Source of the DNA: an uncultured Nitratireductor sp.
GTDB taxonomy: Bacteria; Pseudomonadota; Alphaproteobacteria; Rhizobiales; Rhizobiaceae
Reading direction: 5' to 3'
Assembly: GCF_913053745.1 (NCBI RefSeq)
Contig: NZ_CAJXGF010000027.1
Coordinates: 1-35,946 of the forward strand
DNA length: 35,946 bases
The notes below the pieces were generated by a model. The model searched no databases. It had not been told where the DNA came from and worked only from the letters and a program-made list of their open reading frames with translations. Both the position numbers and the translations under genes were made by a program. Positions 8,412 to 17,708 of this stretch are shown here, in pieces (positions within the stretch are counted from its first letter, which is position 1; each line of letters opens with the position of its first letter).

Positions 8412-9191
8412 CTATGTCGCTGCCGCCCGCCTGTATTTCACTGTCTCGAAGCGCGCGGCCAGTGCGTCGTAAAGGAGCAGGCGGCCGATAAGCGGTTCAC
8501 CGATTCCGGTGACAAGTTTGATGACTTCCATCGCTTCCAGTGTTCCCATCACTCCTGTTAGCGCCCCGACAATCCCCGCTTCGGCGCAACTGGGCACCAG
8601 CCCCGCCGGTGGCGGCTCCGGAAAGAGGTCGCGATAGCCGGGCAAGAGCTTGCCGTCTGCGTCGCGCTCGAAAGGCTTGAGTACGGTTAGCGATCCGTCG
8701 AAACGACCGACAGCTGCCGTCACGAGCGGGCGTTCCACAGCCGCGCAGGTGTCGGCCAGAAGATAGCGTGTGGCGAAATTGTCCGATCCATCCACAACCA
8801 CATCGTAGGCGGTGATGATTTCCGCCGCGTTCTCCAGATCGAGACGTTCGGAATGCGTTTCAACCGACACGTGCGGATTGATGCGGGCGATGCTCGCTTT
8901 GGCGCTCTCCACTTTCGTAACGCCGACATTTGCGGTGTCGTGGATGACCTGCCTTTGCAGATTGGACAGCGAAACCGTGTCATCGTCGATCACGCCCAAT
9001 GTTCCAATGCCGGCGGCGGCGAGATAGCTCAGAACCGGTGCGCCGAGCCCGCCTGCGCCGATCACCAGAACGCGCGCCTTCTTTAGTTTCTGCTGTCCCG
9101 CACCGCCGATTTCCGGCAGCACGATATGGCGGGCGTAGCGTTCCAGCTCGCTGGCGGAGAGCGCGGATGGGGAGGTTGCTTTCTGGATCAT
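8412..9191 (-). CDS. MoeB/ThiF-family adenylyltransferase
   Basis: A 259-residue E1-like enzyme that adenylates the C-terminal glycine of a sulfur-carrier protein (MoaD or ThiS). Visible: the opening RYARHIVLPEIGG-GQQKL, nucleotide loop VIGAGGLGAPVLSYLAAAG, the LSNLQRQV segment, DGSDNFATRYLLAD and LFPEPPPAGLVPSCAEAG. The zinc-binding CxxC pairs of E. coli MoeB are missing: the usual CYRCLF segment reads PGYRDLF here, and the C-terminal pair is absent. This looks like the zinc-free HesA/MoeB/ThiF type found in alphaproteobacteria. It follows recF by 31 bases on the same strand, so it may ride on the dnaN-recF transcript. MoeB versus ThiF cannot be settled by sequence. Confidence 0.88.
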   Translation of the reverse strand: MIQKATSPSALSASELERYARHIVLPEIGGAGQQKLKKARVLVIGAGGLGAPVLSYLAAAGIGTLGVIDDDTVSLSNLQRQVIHDTANVGVTKVESAKASIARINPHVSVETHSERLDLENAAEIITAYDVVVDGSDNFATRYLLADTCAAVERPLVTAAVGRFDGSLTVLKPFERDADGKLLPGYRDLFPEPPPAGLVPSCAEAGIVGALTGVMGTLEAMEVIKLVTGIGEPLIGRLLLYDALAARFETVKYRRAAAT

Positions 9192-9222
9192 TCGGCGACC
9201 TTAATCCGGCAAGAAGCTTATG

Positions 9223-10392
9223 TCAGCGTCGGTCTTGGATTGCGCCGGCGGACACCGAAAGAAACTGCGCACGGCCATCGAGCGCGGAGAAGAGGCTCGC
9301 TTCAGTGCCCGTCATGAAGGCCTGGCAATTCAGCTCTTCGAGGATCGAGAACAACGCTGCCCGCCGGTCGGGGTCGAAATGGGCGGAAATCTCGTCCAGA
9401 AGCAGGATGGGCGCGCTGCCCGAAAGCTCGCCGGTGAGGCGTGCATGGGCGAGGATCAACCCCACCAGCAAAGCCTTTTGTTCCCCAGTAGAGCAGCGTG
9501 CGGCGGGCATGTTCTTGGGCGCATGGCGTACCTGAAGCTCGCTGCGGTGCGGGCCTTCCAGTGTGCGCCCGGCGGCGCGGTCGCGCGGCCGGTGATCATA
9601 CAGGAGCCGGCGGAACGTCTCTTCCACATCCACTGCGGCATGGTGGCCGATTTCCGCGTCGATGGTGCCTTCGAGTGCGATTTCGGCGGTGGGGAAGGGA
9701 CCGCCGGCCGGTAAACGCTCATTCATTGCTGCAAGCAGACGAACCATCTCGGCGCGCGCCGCTGAGATCGCCACGCCGGTTTCGGCCATCTGTGTCTCGA
9801 TGGCATCGAACCAGCCGCCATCACGCGAGTCTTCCGCAAGCAGCCGATTGCGCGCACGCATCGCCTTCTCATAGTCGAGGGCGCGACGTCCATGCGCGGG
9901 GTCGATGGCTAAAACGAGACGGTCGAGGAAGCGACGGCGGTCGCCACCCGGTCCTGTGAACAAGGCGTCCATGGCCGGGGTCAGCCACAGAACGCGCACC
10001 CATTCGAGCATGGCATCCGCAGTTCGCGCCGTCTCCCCATTGATCCGCAGACGGCGTCCTCCTGTCTCCGCGGCGGGCTGCAGGCCAGCTGTACCCGTGC
10101 CGATCTGGCATTCGCCGAACGGGCCCGCAAGCTTCGTGTGGATGGCGAAGCCCGTCTCCACACCTTCGCGCGCGACGTCGTCGAATCTGGCGCGCCGTAA
10201 TCCGCGGCCGGGAGAGAGGAAGGAAATCGCCTCAAGCAGGTTTGTTTTGCCGGCGCCATTCTCGCCGGTCAAAACCACCGCACCGGGTGCCAGATCCAGC
10301 CCCAGGGCATGATAATTTCGAAAGTCGGTCAGGCTCAGCCTGGTGACGTGAACCTGGGCTGGGGTCTGTTCGCCGGATGCTTGTTCCACCAA
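9223..10392 (-). CDS. recF: DNA replication and repair protein RecF
   Basis: RecF is an SMC-like ATPase that helps load RecA at gapped DNA. The 389-residue protein shows the LTDFRNYHALGLDL start, Walker A GENGAGKTN, the ABC signature STGEQKALLVGLILAHARL and Walker B PILLLDEISAHFD. It follows dnaN by 23 bases. The start is uncertain: the frame opens with TTG at 10392 directly followed by GTG, and no clear Shine-Dalgarno sequence precedes either. About 17 residues lie before the conserved start, a little more than usual. Confidence 0.93.
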   Translation of the reverse strand: MVEQASGEQTPAQVHVTRLSLTDFRNYHALGLDLAPGAVVLTGENGAGKTNLLEAISFLSPGRGLRRARFDDVAREGVETGFAIHTKLAGPFGECQIGTGTAGLQPAAETGGRRLRINGETARTADAMLEWVRVLWLTPAMDALFTGPGGDRRRFLDRLVLAIDPAHGRRALDYEKAMRARNRLLAEDSRDGGWFDAIETQMAETGVAISAARAEMVRLLAAMNERLPAGGPFPTAEIALEGTIDAEIGHHAAVDVEETFRRLLYDHRPRDRAAGRTLEGPHRSELQVRHAPKNMPAARCSTGEQKALLVGLILAHARLTGELSGSAPILLLDEISAHFDPDRRAALFSILEELNCQAFMTGTEASLFSALDGRAQFLSVSAGAIQDRR

Positions 10393-10415
10393 GGGAGGGC
10401 CAACGCCAGTGCGCT

Positions 10416-11534
10416 CTAGACGCGCATCGGCATGAGAACGTACAGCGTGCTTTCGTCGCCTTCGTCCTGCACGAGCGTTGGCGAGCCGGCATCCGCCAGC
10501 AGGAAGCGCGCTTCATTGCCCGAGAGCTGCGCAGCCACGTCCAGAAGATAGCGAGCGTTGAAGCCGATCTCGATCGGATCCGAACCGTAATCGGCGGCCA
10601 GTTCTTCAGTCGCGGATCCTGAATCCGGGTTGTTCACCGTTAGCGTCACTTGTCCTTCAGCGATGCTGAGCTTTACGGCCCGGCCACGTTCCGAAGAAAT
10701 TGTCGACACACGGTCGACGGCCGAGGCAAAGGTCTGACGGTCGATGACCAGTTTCTTGTCGTTGCCGGTCGGTATGACGCGCTGATAATCTGGAAAGGTG
10801 CCGTCGATCAGTTTCGAAGTCAGGATGACGCTGCCGATGGTGAAGCGGATCTTCGTGTCCGAAAGCTCGACAGTGACAGCCACGTCCGGTGCATCCACCA
10901 GTTTCTGCAGTTCGCCGACTGTCTTGCGCGGGATGATGATGCCAGGCATGCCCTCGGAACCCGCAGGTGCCTCCATTTCGGCGCGCGCCAGGCGATGGCC
11001 GTCCGTCGCCACGGAGCGCAACTTCAGCCCGCCATCGGCTTCGATCGTGTGCAGAAAGATACCGTTCAGATAGTAGCGCGTTTCCTCAGTGGAGATGGCG
11101 AACTGAGTCTTCTCGATTAGAGCCTTCAAGTCCGCTGAGTCGAGCCGGAAAATGTGCGAGAAATTGCCGGCGGAAAGCTCGGGGAAATCAGTCTGCGGCA
11201 AACACTGAAGGCGGAAACTGGAGCGGCCGGCCATGACGGACATGGCATTGCCGTCCTCATCCGTCTTCAGCATGACTTCGGCACCATCTGGAAGCTTGCG
11301 CACAATGTCGTAGAGCAGGTGCGCGGGCACGGTCGTGGCGCCCGCCTGCTCTATCGTTGCGCCAGCCGCTTCGGTCACTTCGAGATCGAGGTCGGTCGCT
11401 TTCAATTGCAGGCTTGCCCCGTCCGCGCTTAGAAGCACGTTGGAAAGGATCGGTATGGTGTTGCGGCGTTCCACCACACGATGAACGTGATTCAGGGACT
11501 TCAGGAGGGTGGAGCGTTCGAGAATAACACGCAT
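10416..11534 (-). CDS. dnaN: DNA polymerase III beta subunit (sliding clamp)
   Basis: The beta clamp tethers polymerase III to DNA. The 372-residue protein has the three-domain clamp length and begins MRVILERSTLLKSLNHVHRV. Family landmarks: NTIPILSNVLL, RYYLNGIFLH, SVATDGHRLARAE, GTFPDYQRVIP, and the C-terminal LMPMRV that ends the clamp fold. The ATG at 11534 is the family start. It lies 250 bases downstream of dnaA with a terminator-like hairpin between, so it probably has its own promoter in 11535-11740. recF follows closely. Confidence 0.97.
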   Translation of the reverse strand: MRVILERSTLLKSLNHVHRVVERRNTIPILSNVLLSADGASLQLKATDLDLEVTEAAGATIEQAGATTVPAHLLYDIVRKLPDGAEVMLKTDEDGNAMSVMAGRSSFRLQCLPQTDFPELSAGNFSHIFRLDSADLKALIEKTQFAISTEETRYYLNGIFLHTIEADGGLKLRSVATDGHRLARAEMEAPAGSEGMPGIIIPRKTVGELQKLVDAPDVAVTVELSDTKIRFTIGSVILTSKLIDGTFPDYQRVIPTGNDKKLVIDRQTFASAVDRVSTISSERGRAVKLSIAEGQVTLTVNNPDSGSATEELAADYGSDPIEIGFNARYLLDVAAQLSGNEARFLLADAGSPTLVQDEGDESTLYVLMPMRV

Positions 11535-11743
11535 GACCGATCAATCTCACTTAAATGAAGAATAGCCCTGCGAACATGACGCATGTCCAGGACAGCCATG
11601 AACAGGCTTCGATTTGCGCCAAAATGACAGGAAACCGACAAGAAACGCAAGCCTGTCATGGCGTTACGTCTCTGTTCGCCCCGCTTTCTGGGGAAAACGG
11701 CAGAGTGGCAGCCGGAGGGATGCCCAAAGGCATACAAGAAGGA

Positions 11744-11771
11744 ACGGCGACGGTCGCTCGACCGTCGCCGT
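11744..11771 (-). terminator. Putative terminator behind dnaA
   Basis: An 11-bp perfect stem, ACGGCGACGGT (11744-11754) with ACCGTCGCCGT (11761-11771), loop CGCTCG. It begins 13 bases after the dnaA stop. Read on the minus strand the stem is followed by TCCTTCTTG, an imperfect U-tract. It would limit read-through from dnaA into dnaN. Confidence 0.65.
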
Positions 11772-11784
11772 GATGTCAGATCCT

Positions 11785-13344
11785 TCAGGCTTGATCGCTG
11801 ATCAAACGCTTGAGGAGCTCGATTTCCTGCGCTAGCTGCTTGTCCCCGTCAGTCAGGCCCTCGATCTTACGCACCGCGTGCAGGACCGTCGTGTGATCGC
11901 GCCCACCGAAGCGGCGCCCGATTTCGGGAAGAGAGCGCGGTGTCATGACCTTTGACAGATACATGGCCACCTGTCGCGGCTTGACGATGGTGCGCGTGCG
12001 TCGGTTCGACAAAAGTTCCGTCTTGGATACATTGTAGTGGCGAGCGACGAGGCGCTGAATATCCTCGATGCGAACACGCTTGGGTTCGCCCGCTCGGCAG
12101 ACATGTCCGAGAATCTCATCGATCCGGTCGATTGTGATCTGCGGCTCAAAGGAGTGACGGAACAGAAGCTGGTTGAAAGCACCTTCCAGTTCGCGTCCGC
12201 TGCCGGTGACGGAGCGCGCCACATGGACCAGAATCTCTTCCGGTATGTCCAGTGAGGCGTCTTCCGCCTGGGCACTCGCCAGACGCTGCTTCAGAATGGA
12301 CAGGCGCATAGCAAAGTCCGGTGAACCGATCTCTAGAGAAACGCCGCCATTGAGCCGTGATTTCACGCGGGGTTCAAGCGATTCCAGCTCCGACAGCGGA
12401 CGGTCCGCGGCTACCACCACCTGGCGTGCGCTGTCGAGCAGCATGTTCAGCAAATGGCAGAACTCGTTCTGTATCGACTTGCCCTGCAGGAACTGCATGT
12501 CGTCGATGATGAGAAGGTCGATGTCGCGCAATTGCTCTTTGAGGGTCAGCGCGTTGTTGTCGCGTATCGCAGTTGCGAAACGCCACATGAAGTATTCCGC
12601 CGTCAAGTAGACGACGCGGGCCTGTGGTTTGCGACGCAGCGATTCCGCCGCTATGGCCTGCAGCATATGCGTTTTGCCGAGGCCGACCGATGCGTGGAGA
12701 AAAAGCGGATTGAAACGGATCGCATTGGAGTCCGACTCCGCAACGGTGCGCGCCGCAGCGCATGCGACGCGGTTGGACGCGCCTTCGATAAGCGAATCGA
12801 ATGTATAGCGGCTGTCCAGCGGCGATCCCAGAATGTTGGAGCGCCCCTCCGCTTCGGGAACTTTGACACCGTTGGCGCGCAGCCCCGCGCTTCCGCCAAG
12901 CGTGCCCGTGGCGAGCGCGGTCTGCGGCTTCGCTGCTACTTTGCGGGCAGCGGGCTTGCTTTCCTGATTGACGCGGACATTGCGCGTCGCTGTGCGCACC
13001 ACGATCTCGACTTTGAGTGTGTCGGGTGCTTCCTGCTTCCACAATTCGGTGATGAGGTCCAGATAGTGACCGTTGATCCATGAACGAAGGAAAGCCGTTG
13101 GCACGGAAATCCGTACGCAGCCTTTCGAGGCTTCCATCAGCTTCATTCGGCCAAACCAGCTGGAATAAACTTCGCTTCCCAGCCGTGCGCGAAGTTGCGT
13201 CTTAACGCGCTCGAAAACTGTCTCTGATGGCCCCGCCTTGCCTTCCTGCTTGTCTGCGTTCGCCGTCTCCTTGCCTTCCTGCTGAGACATCTGCTCTTGA
13301 AAAGAAACCTCCCCAGTCACTTCCCTTTCGGCGCCGCTTTGCAT
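11785..13344 (-). CDS. dnaA: Chromosomal replication initiator DnaA
   Basis: DnaA binds 9-mer boxes at the origin and opens the duplex. The 519-residue protein has domain I ([22 protein letters not shown], residues 44-65), a variable linker (about 125-175), the AAA+ core with Walker [11 protein letters not shown] (about 217-226) and Walker [10 protein letters not shown] (Asp281-Asp282), and the domain IV box-binding motif [11 protein letters not shown] near the C-terminus. The start at 13344 gives an N-terminal extension of about 40 residues; an alternative ATG at 13290 ([12 protein letters not shown]) also fits the family, and neither RBS is strong. Its upstream region carries DnaA-box sequences, suggesting autoregulation. 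Confidence 0.96.
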   Translation of the reverse strand: MQSGAEREVTGEVSFQEQMSQQEGKETANADKQEGKAGPSETVFERVKTQLRARLGSEVYSSWFGRMKLMEASKGCVRISVPTAFLRSWINGHYLDLITELWKQEAPDTLKVEIVVRTATRNVRVNQESKPAARKVAAKPQTALATGTLGGSAGLRANGVKVPEAEGRSNILGSPLDSRYTFDSLIEGASNRVACAAARTVAESDSNAIRFNPLFLHASVGLGKTHMLQAIAAESLRRKPQARVVYLTAEYFMWRFATAIRDNNALTLKEQLRDIDLLIIDDMQFLQGKSIQNEFCHLLNMLLDSARQVVVAADRPLSELESLEPRVKSRLNGGVSLEIGSPDFAMRLSILKQRLASAQAEDASLDIPEEILVHVARSVTGSGRELEGAFNQLLFRHSFEPQITIDRIDEILGHVCRAGEPKRVRIEDIQRLVARHYNVSKTELLSNRRTRTIVKPRQVAMYLSKVMTPRSLPEIGRRFGGRDHTTVLHAVRKIEGLTDGDKQLAQEIELLKRLISDQA

Positions 13345-14084
13345 TCCTCGTGTCCCTGTTGCTTTGAGTGGTGTTTTTCACGGCCGAGTCAGTTTTGAGA
13401 TCGTTTGTCTCTGCCCGGTCCGTGTTTTTATGACGATTGCTGGCCAGCCTGACTTCTGGCCCTGGATCCTCCTTTCCTCACTACAGTTCGTGAGCCGCAG
13501 TTCAATCTCGCCGCAGTTCAATTTCATTGTCGCAGTCACCGGTTGTTTTGATCGATCCGGTAACGCTCGCGCTCGTTTTCCCCCGGCGCGGATGCGCCTG
13601 AAACGGAACCCCGACAAACGAGCCAACGGGGCCGTTTCGAGAGCGCACAAAGACCCCGCGCGGATAACAAACCGCGTCGCAATGAATGCCGATTTGGGCT
13701 TAAGTCATCGGGCTTTGGCTGCCCTCTCGATGGTTTGACACTACCGAAATCCTTGTGGAAAGGGCAAGGGCGGGTCTGCCGCTTTTTTCTCGAATCTGGT
13801 CTTGTGCCTGGCGTTAAAATCGGCATCGCCCGGGATGCGAATGGATAAGCCTTTTGGATTCAAAAGCCTTTTCCGAATGATCGCATGCAAAGTGCGGGGC
13901 GAAAAAAAATCTTAAAAAAATACTTGACATTTCCGCTTGTAACAGGTGGCAAGCGTGACATGGGCAACCTGTGGATAAACTTCTATAATTGTTTGAAAAA
14001 CAAAGAAAATTCCGAACGTCGACCATTTTGACGAGATGGTTATGTGACGAAAATAATACGATTCTCAAACACTTACGGCGGCAA
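13345..14084. other. dnaA upstream non-coding region
   Basis: About 740 bases with no supported gene; the open frames here (13364-13738 plus, 13378-13650 minus) show no family features. It should carry the dnaA promoter. It holds one perfect DnaA box (13970-13978), a near match at 13840-13848, a strongly AT-rich tract at about 13908-13925 (A-runs around TCTTAAAAAAATA) and another at 13977-14010. These are origin-like or autoregulatory elements. Mapped rhizobial chromosome origins lie near hemE, which is not in this window, so I do not call an origin. Confidence 0.5.
13970..13978 (-). promoter_or_regulatory. Perfect DnaA box
   Basis: The plus strand reads TGTGGATAA, so the minus strand is TTATCCACA, the full consensus 9-mer and in the same orientation as dnaA. 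A second site at 13840-13848 reads TTATCCATT on the minus strand (7 of 9). The spacing between the two is 121 bases. Likely used for DnaA autoregulation, or as part of an origin. Confidence 0.7.
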
Positions 14085-14136
14085 ACAAAAAAGACCGTCC
14101 CGGACAATGCGAAGTTGTCCAGAGCCGGTCTTTTTG
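14085..14136 (-). terminator. Second terminator downstream of rpsT
   Basis: AAGACCG (14091-14097) pairs with CGGTCTT (14126-14132), with an inner stem GGACAA (14102-14107) and TTGTCC (14115-14120). Read on the minus strand it is followed by TTTTTTGTTTG. A plus-strand reading also ends in TTTTTG, so it could stop transcription both ways. Confidence 0.75.
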
Positions 14137-14141
14137 ATGGC

Positions 14142-14170
14142 AAAGAAAAACCCGGCATGCTCGCCGGGTT
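14142..14170 (-). terminator. First intrinsic terminator of rpsT
   Basis: An 8-bp perfect stem, AACCCGGC (14149-14156) with GCCGGGTT (14163-14170), loop ATGCTC. On the minus strand the stem runs directly into TTTTTCTTT. It begins 24 bases after the rpsT stop and fits a classic rho-independent terminator. Confidence 0.85.
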
Positions 14171-14194
14171 GATCCTGAAAGTCAGCAGTCGGGA

Positions 14195-14461
14195 TTAAGC
14201 GCCGAGCGCCTTCACACGCTGTGCCAAGCGGGAAACTTTCCGCGAAGCCGTGTTCTGATGAAGAACGCCTTTGCCGGCGGCGCGCATCAGCTCGGGCTGT
14301 GCCGCCTTCAGCGCCGTCTCGGCCGCTGCCTTGTCGCCGGAGGCCAGTGCTTCTTCGACCTTGCGAACGAAGCTGCGCACACGCGAGCGACGGTTCTTGT
14401 TAACCGCAGTACGGCGAGCAATCTTGCGCACCGCCTTCTTGGCCGAAGTCGTGTTGGCCAT
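14195..14461 (-). CDS. rpsT: 30S ribosomal protein S20
   Basis: S20 binds 16S rRNA early in 30S assembly. The 88-residue basic protein starts [20 protein letters not shown], contains [19 protein letters not shown] and ends in the conserved [22 protein letters not shown]. The ATG at 14461 has GAGAGGAAAC just before it. Two terminators in tandem follow. S20 genes are often autoregulated through their leader; the 230-base leader here was not resolved. Position between an enoyl-CoA hydratase and dnaA is usual in Hyphomicrobiales. Confidence 0.97.
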   Translation of the reverse strand: MANTTSAKKAVRKIARRTAVNKNRRSRVRSFVRKVEEALASGDKAAAETALKAAQPELMRAAGKGVLHQNTASRKVSRLAQRVKALGA

Positions 14462-14695
14462 GTTTCCTCTCTTGTCTCTACAAATCCTGCCGCGATGAAA
14501 CTCTCGCGAGCGCAAAACAAAAAGGGCAGCCGCAGGGCCACCACAGTCGAGGCGGCTTATAGTGGAGCTTTCGAGCAAGGTCAACGCCTATTGGCGTCAA
14601 AGCGGCCCACTTAAAGGCACCGTCTCGTGTTTCCACCCGCAAGCAGCGAGATCCGGCAATCCTCGTTGCAGAAAGCCGGAAACCCAGAGTTCAAT

Positions 14696-15469
14696 TCAGC
14701 GGTTTTTGAAGTTGGCGGATCGTTTTTCCGTGAATGCCGACATCCCTTCCTTTTGATCGTCGAGTGCGAACATGGCATGAAATACCCGCCGCTCGAAACG
14801 CAGCCCTTCGGCAAGGGTGGTTTCGTAGGATCTGTTCACCGCCTCTTTGGTCATCATCACCGCCGGCAGCGAAAAGCCGGCGATGGTTTCGGCGACTTTC
14901 AACGCCTCTTCGATCAATTCTCCGGGCGGAACGACACGCGACACCAGTCCCGTGCGCTCGGCTTCTTCGGCGTCCATGAAACGGCCCGTCAGACACATGT
15001 CCATGGCTTTGGATTTGCCGACGAAGCGGGTCAGCCGCTGCGAGCCGCCCATGCCGGGCATCACACCGAGCGTTATTTCCGGCTGACCGAATTTCGCGTT
15101 ATCCGCGGCGATGATGAAATCGCACATCATGGCCAGTTCACAGCCGCCGCCGAGTGCATAGCCGGCCACAGCGGCGACGATGGGCTTGCGCACGCGGGTC
15201 AGCCCATCCCAGCCAGCGAACAGGTCTTCCATATAGGCGTCGACATAGGTTTTGGATGCCATTTCCTTGATGTCGGCTCCGGCGGCGAAGGCTTTTTCGG
15301 ATCCGGTGAGGACGATGGCGCCCACCCGAGGATTTGTGTCGAACGCTTCGAGTGCGGCAACGACTTCCTCAAGGACCTTCGAGTTCAACGCGTTCAGTGC
15401 CTTCGGGCGGTTCAGAGTTATCAGGCCAACGCGTTCCCGCGTCTCCACCAAGATCGTTTCATAGGCCAT
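14696..15469 (-). CDS. Enoyl-CoA hydratase
   Basis: A crotonase-family enzyme of 257 residues that hydrates trans-2-enoyl-CoA in beta-oxidation. Both catalytic glutamates are present in their usual contexts, [13 protein letters not shown] and [20 protein letters not shown], together with the oxyanion-hole segment [11 protein letters not shown] and the C-terminal [17 protein letters not shown]. The start at 15469 ([15 protein letters not shown]) has GGAGAGGACGG upstream; the frame's extension to 15646 overlaps mutM and is not family-like. It follows mutM by 31 bases. Sequence is close to short-chain enoyl-CoA hydratases (FadB1/PaaF type); substrate range is not known. Confidence 0.93.
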   Translation of the reverse strand: MAYETILVETRERVGLITLNRPKALNALNSKVLEEVVAALEAFDTNPRVGAIVLTGSEKAFAAGADIKEMASKTYVDAYMEDLFAGWDGLTRVRKPIVAAVAGYALGGGCELAMMCDFIIAADNAKFGQPEITLGVMPGMGGSQRLTRFVGKSKAMDMCLTGRFMDAEEAERTGLVSRVVPPGELIEEALKVAETIAGFSLPAVMMTKEAVNRSYETTLAEGLRFERRVFHAMFALDDQKEGMSAFTEKRSANFKNR

Positions 15470-15500
15470 AGTTTGCCGTCCTCTCCATATTCGTGAATTG

Positions 15501-16394
15501 CTAGCGCTGACAGTTCGGGCAGTAAAAGGTTGACCGGCCACCCTGTGCGATCCGGCGCACGGTGCCGTCGCAATCGTCACGGGCGCATTCTTGTCCCTCG
15601 CGGCTGTAGACGTTGAACGCATGCTGGAAATATCCAAGCGTCCCATCCGTTTTCACGTAGTCTCGCAGTGATGAGCCGCCGGCTGTGATCGCCTCTGCGA
15701 TGACCGCGCGAATGGCGATTGCAAGCCGTTCGCATCGATCGGAGGTTGCGCGTTTTGCCACTATGGATTCGGCGCTGCGTTTCGGCGAAAGTCGCGCGCG
15801 CCATAGCGCCTCGCAGACATAGATATTGCCAAGCCCGGCAATCAACCGTTGATCCAGAAGCGCAGCCTTCAGCGGAGTGCGTTTGTCGCGCAGGCAGTTG
15901 GACAGCAGTGCACCGTCGAGCGCATTTCCGGTCGGCTCCGTTCCGAGGCTGGCGAGCAAGGGGTGGCTGTCGAGCCGTCCCTCGTCATGAAGCAGCATGA
16001 AACCGAACCGGCGCGGATCGTTGTAGATCACGCGCAGGCTGCGACCGTCGCCCGCCGTCAGATGAAACACGGCATGATCGTGCTTTTCCGCCTTGGAGCG
16101 CGGATGATGGAACGTGCCCGGCGTTTCTTGCTCATCGTCTTCCCGATCGACACGAAACGAGCCGGACATACCGAGATGACACAGCACCACGTCGGCGGTT
16201 TCGAGATGAATAAGCAGATACTTCGCGCGCCGTCCCAGCGCGATAATCTCCTGACCCTTGAGCCGTTCGGCAAAGCCCTTGGGAAACGGAAAACGCAGAT
16301 CCGGACGCCGCAACTCGACGGAAACGATGTGCGCCCCTTCCATAATCGGCTGCAGACCTCGGCGGACGGTTTCGACCTCAGGCAATTCAGGCAT
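15501..16394 (-). CDS. mutM: Formamidopyrimidine-DNA glycosylase
   Basis: MutM (Fpg) removes 8-oxoguanine and formamidopyrimidines. The 297-residue protein starts [14 protein letters not shown], giving the catalytic Pro2 and Glu3; Lys58 lies in LGRRAKYLL; the H2TH region contains [19 protein letters not shown]; and the C-terminal zinc finger is formed by CARDDC and CPNC. The start ATG at 16394 overlaps the end of deoB by 8 bases, so the two are translationally linked. The enoyl-CoA hydratase follows. Confidence 0.96.
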   Translation of the reverse strand: MPELPEVETVRRGLQPIMEGAHIVSVELRRPDLRFPFPKGFAERLKGQEIIALGRRAKYLLIHLETADVVLCHLGMSGSFRVDREDDEQETPGTFHHPRSKAEKHDHAVFHLTAGDGRSLRVIYNDPRRFGFMLLHDEGRLDSHPLLASLGTEPTGNALDGALLSNCLRDKRTPLKAALLDQRLIAGLGNIYVCEALWRARLSPKRSAESIVAKRATSDRCERLAIAIRAVIAEAITAGGSSLRDYVKTDGTLGYFQHAFNVYSREGQECARDDCDGTVRRIAQGGRSTFYCPNCQR

Positions 16395-17619
16395 GTCTGG
16401 AAAGCTCGCTCATGAAGGATCGACCATGACGCCCGGGCGCCAGGTCGAGATGTGCGGCCACGGTCTCGCCAATATCGGCAAAACTGTCGCGCAGGCCCAC
16501 CGGGCCCGCTGGCAAGCCGGGTGCCACGCCAAGAATGGGCACGCGCTCGCGTGTGTGGTCATTGCCTTTCCATGTTGGATCGCAGCCGTGGTCAGCCGTC
16601 AGGATCAGCATGTCGCCCGGGCGCAGCATCTGCGTCACCTCGGGCAGGCGGGCATCGAATGCCTCAAGCGCGGCCGCATAGCCCGCCACGTCGCGACGAT
16701 GACCATAGAGCGTGTCGAAATCCACGAAATTGGTGAAAACCAGATCGCCGTCGCCAGCATTTTCCATGGCGGTCAGCGTGGCATCGAACAGGGCCATATT
16801 GCCGGCTGCTTTATGCACCTGGCTCACCCCCTTATGCGCGAAAATGTCGCCGATCTTGCCAACCCCGATCACCTGGCCTCCGGCATCTTCGACACGGTCC
16901 AGAAGAGTGGGCTCCGGCGGTGGAACAGCGAAATCCCGGCGGTTGGCGGTGCGCTCGAAGGTTTCCGCGTCGTCTCCAACGAAGGGGCGGGCTATGACAC
17001 GCCCGATGTTCAACGGATCGACAAGCCGACGCACAATCGCGCACAGTTCGTACAAGCGATCCAGTCCAAAAACGTCTTCGTGCGCCGCGATCTGAAAAAC
17101 CGAGTCGGCGGATGTGTAGCAGATCGGTTTGCCTGAATGGATATGCTCCGCGCCCAGCCGGGCGATGATTTCGGTCCCCGAAGCGTGACAGTCTCCCAAA
17201 ATACCCGGCAAATCCGCTTCACGGATGATAGCGTCGGTTAACGTTGCGGGAAATGTGGGCACGGTTTCGGGAAAGTATCCCCATTCGAACGTTACCGGCA
17301 CACCGGCGATCTCCCAATGCCCCGAGGGTGTGTCTTTACCGCGTGAAACTTCAGATGCGGCGCCATAGAATCCAGTCGTCGAGCCGACCCTAGGGATTGG
17401 CTGATCCGCAGCGATCGCTGCGGCATGCATTAAACCAAGCGCCTTCATATTGGGGAGCTTGAGTGGTCCGGCGCGCAAGCCGGCATCGTCCGCACGGCCC
17501 TCGGCGCAAGCGACTTCGATATGCCCAAACGTATTGGCGCCGAGGCTGTCGAAGAGTTCGGCATCGGGCGCGTGCCCGATGCCGAAAGAATCCAGAACGA
17601 AAAGGAATGCGCGCGCCAT
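16387..17619 (-). CDS. deoB: Phosphopentomutase
   Basis: DeoB interconverts (deoxy)ribose 1- and 5-phosphate in nucleoside salvage and belongs to the alkaline-phosphatase superfamily. The 410-residue protein begins [20 protein letters not shown] (metal Asp10), has the phosphorylated Thr region [14 protein letters not shown], and the C-terminal metal set [13 protein letters not shown] and [19 protein letters not shown]. Length is typical. It lies 89 bases downstream of the minor pseudopilin gene on the same strand and overlaps mutM by 8 bases. No other deo genes are in the window. Confidence 0.96.
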   Translation of the reverse strand: MARAFLFVLDSFGIGHAPDAELFDSLGANTFGHIEVACAEGRADDAGLRAGPLKLPNMKALGLMHAAAIAADQPIPRVGSTTGFYGAASEVSRGKDTPSGHWEIAGVPVTFEWGYFPETVPTFPATLTDAIIREADLPGILGDCHASGTEIIARLGAEHIHSGKPICYTSADSVFQIAAHEDVFGLDRLYELCAIVRRLVDPLNIGRVIARPFVGDDAETFERTANRRDFAVPPPEPTLLDRVEDAGGQVIGVGKIGDIFAHKGVSQVHKAAGNMALFDATLTAMENAGDGDLVFTNFVDFDTLYGHRRDVAGYAAALEAFDARLPEVTQMLRPGDMLILTADHGCDPTWKGNDHTRERVPILGVAPGLPAGPVGLRDSFADIGETVAAHLDLAPGRHGRSFMSELSRHA

Positions 17620-17708
17620 ATCCGCTCACCGTCGCTGCCCCGTTCCCAAAGACATAGAAGGGCGGCATGGTCTTTGCAATCGATCAGGTGTTGCTGGTTT
17701 GTGTCGGT

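Noticed and set aside
13364..13738. Open frame of 124 codons in the dnaA upstream region
   Set aside because: No RBS, atypical residue composition and no family features; overlapped by an opposite-strand frame of the same quality.
13924..13929. TTGACA as a plus-strand -35 box
   Set aside because: No -10 at normal spacing and no plus-strand gene downstream until well past the terminators.
13345..14194. Chromosomal origin call
   Set aside because: One perfect and one partial DnaA box are too few, and mapped origins in this order lie by hemE, which is absent here.
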